Positions 1-6,699 of a stretch of 61,703 bases of DNA are shown in pieces. The position numbers were made by a program, and so were the translations under genes. The notes beneath the pieces were generated by a model, which was not told the origin of the DNA, did no database searches, and saw nothing but the letters and a program-made list of their open reading frames with translations. How positions within the stretch are numbered: the first letter of the stretch is position 1; each line of letters begins with the position of its first letter. Source of the stretch: Ruminococcus sp. (GTDB taxonomy: Bacteria; Bacillota; Clostridia; Oscillospirales; Ruminococcaceae). The stretch is from assembly GCA_018376535.1 (NCBI GenBank), contig JAHABC010000010.1, positions 1 through 61,703 on the forward strand, read 5' to 3'.

Positions 1-24
1 ACTAAATCTACTCAACGCATCAAT

Positions 25-99
25 TGGTTGGGAAGGCGAGATTCGAACTCACGAGTGACGGAGTCAAAGTCCGTTGCCTTACCGCTTGGCTACATCCCA
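25..99 (-). tRNA. tRNA-Gln (TTG anticodon)
   Basis: The minus strand folds as a complete cloverleaf: acceptor TGGGATG/CTTCCCA, D stem GCC/GGC, anticodon stem ACGGA/TCCGT around loop CTTTGAC (anticodon TTG), a 5-nt variable loop, and T arm GTGAG-TTCGAAT-CTCGC. The 3' CCA is encoded in the DNA (positions 25-27), unlike the tRNA-Ser and tRNA-Lys of this window. One acceptor pair (6:67) is a U-U mismatch. If the organism lacks GlnRS, this tRNA would be charged through Glu-tRNA-Gln and the GatCAB enzyme encoded near the other end of the window. Confidence 0.95.
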
Positions 100-117
100 A
101 TATCAACCGACTTGTTT

Positions 118-146
118 ATTATATCACAACATTTTAGAAATGTCAA
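118..146 (-). promoter_or_regulatory. Promoter of tRNA-Gln
   Basis: Read on the minus strand, TTGACA (141-146) and TATAAT (118-123) are separated by exactly 17 bp, about 18 bp upstream of the tRNA 5' end. Both hexamers match the vegetative sigma consensus. Confidence 0.85.
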
Positions 147-195
147 GTACTTTTTTAAAATTTTTTTTAAGTATAAAAGAGGTGATTTTTTATAT

Positions 196-777
196 ATGCA
201 ACATTTAAATAATATCAAAGTTGGTTATGCTATGTGTGGTTCTTTTTGTACATTCAGCAGAGCTTTTAAACAAGCTGAAATTTTAAAATCCATGGGAGCA
301 GATATACTACCTATAATGTCTTACAATGCACACTCACTAGATACTAGGTTCGGAACAGCTAAAGAACACGTTGAAAAGTTTACCGAAATTTGTGGAAAAT
401 CGCCTATAGTAACTATTCAAGAGGCTGAACCTATTGGACCTAAAAACTTAACTGATATCTTGATAGTATGTCCATGTACTGGAAACACACTATCCAAGTT
501 AGCGAACTCTATAACCGATACGCCTGTTACTATGGCAGTAAAATCTCATTTACGAAACGGTAAGCCTGTAATAATAGCTTTAGCTACTAATGATGCCTTA
601 TCTGGTTCAGCCAAGAATATAGGTACTCTAATGAACTATAACAACTACTACTTTGTGCCATTCTCTAAAGATGACCCTTATAAAAAGCCATATTCTGCCG
701 TGGCAGATTTTACTCTAATACCTGAGTTTACTATGAAAGTTCTTCAAGAACGTGAAACTTTAAGAGATATTTATTAG
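196..777 (+). CDS. dpaB: Dipicolinate synthase subunit B (flavoprotein)
   Basis: Encodes 193 aa of the SpoVFB/DpaB family, the flavoprotein subunit that with DpaA converts a dihydrodipicolinate precursor to dipicolinic acid in the mother cell during sporulation. The start is the ATG at 196, preceded by AGAGGTGAT; the frame runs open upstream only because it crosses the tRNA. Family landmarks are the N-terminal GYAMCGSFCTFSR nucleotide-binding segment, then LDTRFGTA, and a central CPCTGNTLSKLANSITDTPV segment. Length fits the family. In Bacillus dpaA and dpaB are adjacent and co-directional; here dpaA is 1.9 kb away on the other strand. Identification is firm; sporulation-specific expression is inferred. 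Confidence 0.93.
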   Translation: MQHLNNIKVGYAMCGSFCTFSRAFKQAEILKSMGADILPIMSYNAHSLDTRFGTAKEHVEKFTEICGKSPIVTIQEAEPIGPKNLTDILIVCPCTGNTLSKLANSITDTPVTMAVKSHLRNGKPVIIALATNDALSGSAKNIGTLMNYNNYYFVPFSKDDPYKKPYSAVADFTLIPEFTMKVLQERETLRDIY

Positions 778-788
778 TCTATCCACTG

Positions 789-808
789 GAACGGCTTGTA
801 TGCCGTTC
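789..808 (+). terminator. Hairpin after dpaB, weak terminator
   Basis: GAACGGC and GCCGTTC form a 7-bp stem with a 6-nt loop 11 nt after the dpaB stop. No clear T-run follows, so termination may be partial and some transcripts may continue into the kinase gene. Confidence 0.45.
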
Positions 809-910
809 TGTACATACCATTTTACTTAGATTTTACTTTTAAATGATTGCTATTTTATATATTATATACTATAATTAGTTATTATAATATATAGTGGGGA
901 TTGATTTGTT

Positions 911-2617
911 ATGCAAAAAAAAATTTATAGGGGTACTATATTCATAGTTATGACCTCTATGATTATATTCAGTATAATATTTGAGTATATTGGATATCTT
1001 CAATACAATAAAGAATGTCAAAAAGAGTTACAGTTCCTCTCTAAGACTATTTTAATGTATCAAGATGACTTTGATACCATAGATAAAGATTTAAAATCTG
1101 TATTAGACTACAAAGTTAGAATTACTTTCATAGATTTTAAAGGTAACGTTCTATACGATAACACCTCTGACATATCTAAGATGGAAAATCACTATAATAG
1201 AAAAGAGTTCCAAGAGGCTCTAAACAATGGCTATGGTGAAGATATTAGAGTATCTAAATCTATAGGTGACGATACATACTACTACGCTATAAAGTTAGAT
1301 ACTGGCGTTGTAAGATTATCTAGGTCGATAGATAGTATTCTAACGATATTTTTAAAAGGTGTTCCTCTAGTGATACTAGTTTTTGGTATTATGGTTATAG
1401 TAGTAACAATATTCTCAATGAGTCTGTCGGAAAAGATTGTTAAACCTATAAACACTCTAGTATCCCAGTTTGATATATTTAATCAATATGATGAGCAAGT
1501 TCCTAAAACCGTAGTTACTGAATATTCCGAACTTCAACCTATTGCCGAAACTATAGAAAAGTTGATGAATAGAACTCAAAAGTACATTCAAAACATTAAA
1601 GAACAAAAAGACAGAATTAGACTTATCACCGATAACATGGTAGAAGGTATGATTATCCTTGATGATAAAAATGATATACTATCCGTCAATAAGAGTGCTA
1701 TTAGTATACTCAATCCAGATTTTAAAATCAAGGAAAATAGAATGTTCCTAGAGTTGACTAGAAATAAAACTCTAGTAAGCATAATCTACGATGATATTAA
1801 AAGAGAAAAAAATATCACCGAAATTATAGAAATAAAAGATAACTACTACAGAGCCTATATAAACAAAGCTGAAAATATCAACGGAACTATAATTCTACTA
1901 GTGGACGTTACCGAAACCGTCAAGGCTGAAGCCGTTAGACGTGACTTCTCTGCTAACGTTTCACATGAGTTAAAAACTCCATTGACTACCATAAAAGGCT
2001 TTGGTGAACTCTTTGAAAACGGTCTACTAGTAAACGTTGAGGATATCAAAAAGTATGGTGGCATGATTGAACGTGAAAGCGAAAGACTTCTATTTTTAAT
2101 AAATGATATCATTAGACTATCAGAAATTGAAGAAAAAACTGAAAAGATACTATCACCTATAAACTTATATGATTGTGCTGAGTATGCTATTAATCTATTA
2201 AAACAAAAGGCATCTACTAAAGATATATCCATAATATTCAATGGTACAGATATCATTGTAAACGGTCATGAGGGCTACATGAACGAACTATTTATAAACC
2301 TTATCGATAATGCTATTAAGTATAATAAAGATGGTGGTTATATTACAGTTAATCTATCGGAAAATAATAAGTTTGCAAACATATCTATAGAAGATACTGG
2401 TATTGGAATATCTCCTCAAGATTGCGAACGAATTTTTGAACGTTTCTATCGTGTAGATAAAAGTCATTCTAAAAAAATTGGTGGCACTGGCTTAGGATTA
2501 TCTATAGTTAAGCATATTGTAAACTATCACAATGGACAAATTCACATAGAAAGTGAATTAGGCAAAGGTACTAAACTTTCAATAGATATCCCTAAAACCA
2601 ATTCAAAAACTATATAA
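911..2617 (+). CDS. Membrane sensor histidine kinase, PhoR/WalK-like
   Basis: A 568-aa sensor kinase. In order: a transmembrane helix (about 9-29), an extracytoplasmic sensor region (about 30-148), a second helix (about 150-172), a HAMP-like linker, a PAS domain (about 238-340), the HisKA box with SHELKTPLTTIKGF (His352 is the phospho-acceptor), and a HATPase_c domain with N box NLIDNAIKYN, DTGIGI and GGTGLGLSIVKHI. It would autophosphorylate and pass phosphate to a response regulator, but none is encoded next to it: dpaB lies upstream and dpaA is convergent. It is therefore an orphan kinase in this window. The domain order resembles PhoR/WalK; the signal cannot be read from sequence. Confidence 0.92.
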   Translation: MQKKIYRGTIFIVMTSMIIFSIIFEYIGYLQYNKECQKELQFLSKTILMYQDDFDTIDKDLKSVLDYKVRITFIDFKGNVLYDNTSDISKMENHYNRKEFQEALNNGYGEDIRVSKSIGDDTYYYAIKLDTGVVRLSRSIDSILTIFLKGVPLVILVFGIMVIVVTIFSMSLSEKIVKPINTLVSQFDIFNQYDEQVPKTVVTEYSELQPIAETIEKLMNRTQKYIQNIKEQKDRIRLITDNMVEGMIILDDKNDILSVNKSAISILNPDFKIKENRMFLELTRNKTLVSIIYDDIKREKNITEIIEIKDNYYRAYINKAENINGTIILLVDVTETVKAEAVRRDFSANVSHELKTPLTTIKGFGELFENGLLVNVEDIKKYGGMIERESERLLFLINDIIRLSEIEEKTEKILSPINLYDCAEYAINLLKQKASTKDISIIFNGTDIIVNGHEGYMNELFINLIDNAIKYNKDGGYITVNLSENNKFANISIEDTGIGISPQDCERIFERFYRVDKSHSKKIGGTGLGLSIVKHIVNYHNGQIHIESELGKGTKLSIDIPKTNSKTI

Positions 2618-2621
2618 TATT

Positions 2622-2656
2622 ATGGGTAGATACAATATCTACCCATATTTTAATTT
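2622..2656. terminator. Bidirectional terminator between kinase gene and dpaA
   Basis: A perfect 11-bp inverted repeat (ATGGGTAGATA / TATCTACCCAT, 2622-2632 and 2636-2646) with a 3-nt loop, followed by a T-rich tail on the plus strand and A/T-rich sequence on the other side. It serves both convergent genes, and the dpaA stop codon lies in the tail. Confidence 0.8.
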
Positions 2657-3522
2657 TCCTTAGATATATCATTTAAGATGTTTTCTACTGCAATGCCAAT
2701 ATATCTACCAGCAGATACTGGCGAAGTCTTTCCAGGAAGTGATAACGCCCATATTACTTTTAAATTTTTATCGTTGCAATATTGAAAATCCACTCCCCCT
2801 GGACGTGATGCTAAATCTATAATTAAGCAATCCTTGTTTAATAGATTAAGTCTATAGGCATCTAAAATCATGGTAGGAATGGTATTATATACTATATTGT
2901 AACAAGGCAATGAACTTTCTAACTTAGATATATGCAAAGAGTTATATCCGTAAACTTCCGCCCAAGCTAAATCGGAATACTTTCTAGCTGATATCGTTAC
3001 TAACGCTCCCATATTCTTTAGAGTGTTAGCCAATACTTTAGATATCCTTCCAAAACCCAAAATTAAAACTTTCTGTCCTGATATAGTTTCTGGAAGTTCT
3101 TCAAGTGTAATCTGAATAGCACCCTCCGATGTTGCTATGGCATTGTATACATTAAACTCTTCACGTTTGGTAAAGTCGAAGACTTTCAATCCTCTAGAGG
3201 CAAACATTTCATTTATATCTTTAGAAATTCCACCACCAAAGATAGTACAATCTTCAGTAGCTATGGTGGTAAGGGTTTCAATTGGAATACTCTTTCTACA
3301 AAATGGAGCGTTCAAAAATATGCCATCTGTAGAGCATGGCAGAGGCATTATAATGCAATCAACTCTTATGTTGCATTGAGCTATATTTTCAAATAGAGTT
3401 ATGCTATCACATTTTATGATGTTTTTATCAAAACCCAAAGCGTATACTTTATACTTCTTGGATAGCATCTCTGCTAGATAAGTTTGACGCATATCGCCAC
3501 CTGCAATTAAAAAAGTTTTTAT
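2650..3522 (-). CDS. dpaA: Dipicolinate synthase subunit A; apparent ATA start codon
   Basis: DpaA/SpoVFA family, the NAD(P)-binding subunit of dipicolinate synthase. The protein has the GFGRISKVLANTLKNMGA Rossmann motif (about residues 157-174) and DLASRPGGVDF near the C-terminus. The first ATG (3490-3492) would begin MRQTYLAEM and cut off the conserved family N-terminus. In frame upstream the sequence reads KTFLIAGGD directly before MRQ, matching the family's GGDxRQ start. A strong AGGAGG (3530-3535) lies 7 nt before an ATA codon at 3520-3522, with no in-frame ATG, GTG or TTG between. I therefore place the start at the ATA: 290 aa, versus 280 aa from the ATG. A mutated ATG or a base-call error is the alternative. 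Convergent with the kinase gene and separated from dpaB. Confidence 0.88.
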   Translation of the reverse strand: MKTFLIAGGDMRQTYLAEMLSKKYKVYALGFDKNIIKCDSITLFENIAQCNIRVDCIIMPLPCSTDGIFLNAPFCRKSIPIETLTTIATEDCTIFGGGISKDINEMFASRGLKVFDFTKREEFNVYNAIATSEGAIQITLEELPETISGQKVLILGFGRISKVLANTLKNMGALVTISARKYSDLAWAEVYGYNSLHISKLESSLPCYNIVYNTIPTMILDAYRLNLLNKDCLIIDLASRPGGVDFQYCNDKNLKVIWALSLPGKTSPVSAGRYIGIAVENILNDISKEN

Positions 3523-3654
3523 ATATATTCCTCCTTTACTGATTTATATTATATACTATGCTATTCATCTAAACTTGATTAATAAAAGTATTGAAAAAAA
3601 CATCAATATATGCTAAACTTAAATATATGATTTTTGTTAAGAAGGTGATTTTTT

Positions 3655-4566
3655 ATGGTATATCTATTAGGAGAACAGTTACAAGAAACTACTACAGATT
3701 ATGTATTAAAAAATAATACCCCTGCAGTATTTATAGTAAACGAAACTCAATACTCTGATATATTAAAAGAACTTAAAATGTCTTTTGAAGGTGAACGCAG
3801 AATTGCCGATGTTACTTTTTGTAAAATGGAAACTCAACAAGATTGCTTATATGGTACACTATCTATTCCAAGTTTAATAGATGTAGTTGGTCTTAGATAT
3901 AGATTGATGATATTTATAAACTCCAAACACATAGTAATAGTCGATAATAACGACTTCGCTTTAAGAATTATTAAGGATATTAGAAAGAAAGTATTTAATC
4001 AAGGTGATACTAAAGAAAGATTTCTATTTAACTTTATAGTGGGTTTCATGAACCGAGGTACTAATCTATTGGAAGACTTTGAACGTGATTTGATGGTTTT
4101 AGATGACGACGTTATCCATGATAAAGACCAAGACTTCCAAAATAGATTGATGCCTATTAGAAAACAATTACTCATTCTTAGAAACTACTACGAACAACTA
4201 GCAGATATGTTTAAAGAACTGGAAGAAGATGAAAATATGTTATTTTCAGAAAATCAAAGCAGATACTTTGGTGTACTTACTAATCGTGCTGATAGACTTC
4301 TTGATAAAACTACTCATCTATTGGAATATTCTATACAAGTACAAAATGCTTACCATGATAAAATAACAGCAGAACAAAATAACAATATGCAATTTTTAAC
4401 TATAATATCTACAATATTCTTTCCACTTACCTTGATAACCAGTTGGTATGGTATGAACTTTGAAAATATGCCTGAATTAAAACATGGATATCCATTTGTT
4501 ATTGTACTTAGTATTATTGTACTTACCATATGTATAATAATATTTAAAAAGAAAAAAATAATATAG
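3655..4566 (+). CDS. CorA-family divalent metal ion transporter
   Basis: A 303-aa protein with the CorA layout: a large N-terminal cytoplasmic domain, a long helical segment (about 150-240), and two C-terminal transmembrane helices (about 245-265 and 278-297). The signature GMN lies in SWYGMNFENMP between the helices and defines the pore loop. The C-terminus is basic (KKKK). It probably carries Mg2+ or a related divalent ion as a pentamer; substrate is inferred. The start has AAGGTGAT 7 nt upstream. It stands alone between dpaA (divergent) and the riboswitch-controlled antiporter. Confidence 0.9.
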   Translation: MVYLLGEQLQETTTDYVLKNNTPAVFIVNETQYSDILKELKMSFEGERRIADVTFCKMETQQDCLYGTLSIPSLIDVVGLRYRLMIFINSKHIVIVDNNDFALRIIKDIRKKVFNQGDTKERFLFNFIVGFMNRGTNLLEDFERDLMVLDDDVIHDKDQDFQNRLMPIRKQLLILRNYYEQLADMFKELEEDENMLFSENQSRYFGVLTNRADRLLDKTTHLLEYSIQVQNAYHDKITAEQNNNMQFLTIISTIFFPLTLITSWYGMNFENMPELKHGYPFVIVLSIIVLTICIIIFKKKKII

Positions 4567-4617
4567 ATAAAACTCTTTGCTACGAATTATTATCCAATAT
4601 TTGTAATATATTTTCTA

Positions 4618-4646
4618 TTGACATGAAATAAAATCTATGATATAAT
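4618..4646 (+). promoter_or_regulatory. Consensus promoter of the riboswitch-antiporter unit
   Basis: TTGACA (4618-4623), a 17-bp spacer and TATAAT (4641-4646): perfect hexamers. Transcription would begin near 4653, just ahead of the riboswitch aptamer. Confidence 0.9.
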
Positions 4647-4663
4647 TTAGTAGTAAAATATTT

Positions 4664-4727
4664 AGGGAATGATTACCTCCCCAACTATCGAAGATTGTTA
4701 AAACGCTTATAAGCTGATGGTATCTAC
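4664..4727 (+). promoter_or_regulatory. Fluoride riboswitch aptamer (crcB motif)
   Basis: The leader matches the fluoride aptamer. A GGGA/TCCC stem (4665-4668 with 478-4681) encloses AATGATTACC. An AACGCT...AGC hairpin (4705-4714) follows, then the hallmark 3' segment CTGATGGTATCTAC. The pseudoknot is present: GA-TTACC (4671-4677, one bulged T) pairs with GGTATC (4719-4724). An extra hairpin (4683-4699, loop GAA) sits between the first stem and the AAAACGC segment. The downstream antiporter is one of the gene classes known under this riboswitch. Identified by eye, not by covariance model. Confidence 0.85.
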
Positions 4728-4757
4728 ACACTAGTGTGGAATACTATCGGCTTTTTT
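4713..4757 (+). terminator. Riboswitch expression-platform terminator
   Basis: GCTGATGGTAT (4713-4723) pairs along all 11 bases with ATACTATCGGC (4741-4751), continues into a CACACT/AGTGTG inner stem, and is followed by six T residues. Its 5' arm uses the same bases as the aptamer's last stem and pseudoknot, so ligand binding and termination should exclude each other. That predicts a transcriptional ON switch: ligand allows read-through. Confidence 0.85.
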
Positions 4758-4778
4758 GTTTTGAAAGGAGTTTTTTGT

Positions 4779-5957
4779 ATGTTGTTCACATTGGGAATTA
4801 TCTTACTAGGTGGATTTATCCTAGGTAAGATATTCAACAAATTAGGATTGCCTTCACTTATAGGCATGATTTTATGGGGATTAATAATATCACTTTGCAA
4901 CCTAGTAGACGCTACCACTCTTGAAATAGCACCCTATCTACGCAAGATTGCTTTAGTAATAATATTAACTCGTGCAGGACTTAGTTTAAATCTAAACGAT
5001 TTAAAAAAGTCTGGACGACCATCAATTTTGATGTGTTTTGTTCCTGCCACCTTTGAAATATTAGGTTGTATATTTATACTTCCAAAACTTTTTGGATTAT
5101 CTATTATTGAGAGTGCTTTGGCTGGAAGTGTAATATCTGCTGTATCACCAGCAGTTACAGTTCCACGAATGATAAAGTGTATCAATGAGGGTTACGGAAC
5201 TAACAAGGGAATACCTCAAATGATATTAGCAGGTGCATCTGCTGATGATGTATTTGTAATGGTACTATTTACATCTTTGTGTACATCAATGCAAGATGGA
5301 ACTTTCTCACCTATTACTATGGCAAAAGTTCCAATATCGATAGTTTTAGGTATAGCCTTAGGCGTTCTTTGTGGATTTATACTAACTAAAATCTTTAACA
5401 GATTTCACCTTAAAGATACTGAAAAGGTAACTATCATAGTAGCAATATCTTTTATGATACTAAAACTAGAAGATGTTCTAACTGGAATAATATCCATTTC
5501 GGGATTGTTAGCAATTATGAGTTTAAGTCTAGTAATAAAATCCGTTCAACCAGAACGTGCTGAAAGATTATCTAAAAAGTTCAATAAAGTGTGGTCAGTA
5601 GCTGAGATAGTTCTATTTGTGCTAGTAGGAGTTGCTATAGATTTATCTTATTTAAAATCCAGTTGTTTAATAGCTATAGTGTGCGTTCTAGTAGCCTTGA
5701 TTTTTAGAATGTTTGGAGTCTTTATCTGCATGATTGCTACTAAGTTATCTAAACGTGAAAAACTTTTCTGTATGATATCTTACTGTCCAAAAGCGACTGT
5801 TCAAGCTGGTATAGGTGCTATACCTCTAGCTATGGGATTTTCTTGTGGAAATATAGTCTTAACGTTAGCAGTAGTATCGATATTGGTTACTGCACCTCTA
5901 GGAGCTATATTAATAGATAAGTTATATACAAAACTTCTAACTAAAAATGTTGATTAA
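4779..5957 (+). CDS. Cation/proton antiporter (CPA family), fluoride-responsive
   Basis: A 392-aa polytopic protein of the Na+(K+)/H+ exchanger type, hydrophobic almost throughout with about 11-12 helices and short loops. Landmarks are the N-terminal GKIFNKLGLPSLIGMILWG, the segment LTRAGLSLNL, and SAVSPAVTVPRM and GASADDVFVMV in the position of the conserved acidic transport core. The ATG at 4779 is chosen because AAAGGAG lies 8 nt upstream; an earlier in-frame ATG at 4734 lies inside the terminator stem. It sits under the fluoride riboswitch, so it probably helps the cell tolerate fluoride by ion or proton exchange at the membrane. Whether it moves fluoride itself or only adjusts ion balance cannot be told from sequence. 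Confidence 0.9.
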   Translation: MLFTLGIILLGGFILGKIFNKLGLPSLIGMILWGLIISLCNLVDATTLEIAPYLRKIALVIILTRAGLSLNLNDLKKSGRPSILMCFVPATFEILGCIFILPKLFGLSIIESALAGSVISAVSPAVTVPRMIKCINEGYGTNKGIPQMILAGASADDVFVMVLFTSLCTSMQDGTFSPITMAKVPISIVLGIALGVLCGFILTKIFNRFHLKDTEKVTIIVAISFMILKLEDVLTGIISISGLLAIMSLSLVIKSVQPERAERLSKKFNKVWSVAEIVLFVLVGVAIDLSYLKSSCLIAIVCVLVALIFRMFGVFICMIATKLSKREKLFCMISYCPKATVQAGIGAIPLAMGFSCGNIVLTLAVVSILVTAPLGAILIDKLYTKLLTKNVD

Positions 5958-6008
5958 TTTCTAAAACTTTGATATAATATCTATAATATACTTAAAGGAG
6001 CGTTATAC

Positions 6009-6650
6009 ATGAACAGTTTAATATCACTTACTTTCGATGACGGCCCTAACTTTGAAACTACTATACCTATGTTAGATATCTTACAGAAGTATAATGTAGT
6101 AGGTAGTTTTTTTGTATGTGGAAAACATATCAATAATGATACTAAAGCCATCATAAAGAGAGCATATCAAATGGGTTGTGAAATAGATAACCATTCCTAT
6201 ACACACGGAAATATGACCGAACTTTCACCAGTAGAAATATCTAATGAGGTAGAAAAGACTTCTAAACTTATTAAGGATACTATTGGAGTAAATCCAAAGT
6301 TTTTTAGACCTCCGTACATTGCGATAAATCAAACCATGTTTGACGTTATAAATCTACCATTCATAGAGGGTTACGGCTGTACCGATTGGGATAATAATAT
6401 ATCTGTAGAAGAACGTGTATCCACGATATTACAAAATGCTAAAGATGGTAACATAATACTCCTACACGATTTATTTGGAAACTACAAAACAGTACAAACT
6501 ATCGATATAGTAATTCCTAAACTTTTAGATTTAAACTTCAAATTTGTAACGGTATCGCAACTATTTAAACTAAAAGGAATTACTCCAACAGTACACAAAA
6601 ATGAGATATACTCTAACATATTAAATCCTAGAGTATGTATCTGGGCATAA
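6009..6650 (+). CDS. Polysaccharide deacetylase (NodB domain)
   Basis: A 213-aa single-domain carbohydrate esterase family 4 protein. The catalytic motifs are all present: TFDDGP near residue 9 (base and metal Asp), HSYTHG (metal His pair, about residue 63), RPPY (about residue 98) and LLHD (about residue 155). It would remove N-acetyl groups from a GlcNAc-type polymer such as peptidoglycan. There is no signal peptide, since the NodB motif starts within 10 residues of the N-terminus; either it acts inside the cell or export is unconventional. It ends about 50 nt before the convergent yhgE gene and shares its terminator. Confidence 0.9.
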   Translation: MNSLISLTFDDGPNFETTIPMLDILQKYNVVGSFFVCGKHINNDTKAIIKRAYQMGCEIDNHSYTHGNMTELSPVEISNEVEKTSKLIKDTIGVNPKFFRPPYIAINQTMFDVINLPFIEGYGCTDWDNNISVEERVSTILQNAKDGNIILLHDLFGNYKTVQTIDIVIPKLLDLNFKFVTVSQLFKLKGITPTVHKNEIYSNILNPRVCIWA

Positions 6651-6654
6651 AAAA

Positions 6655-6685
6655 AGACCTCCTTAATTAAGGAGGTTCTTTTTTT
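6655..6685. terminator. Bidirectional terminator
   Basis: AGACCTCCTTAA and TTAAGGAGGTTCT form a long stem (6655-6679), with A-runs before and T-runs after it, so it can act in both directions for the convergent deacetylase and yhgE genes. Confidence 0.88.
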
Positions 6686-6699
6686 AGAGATTATTAGTA

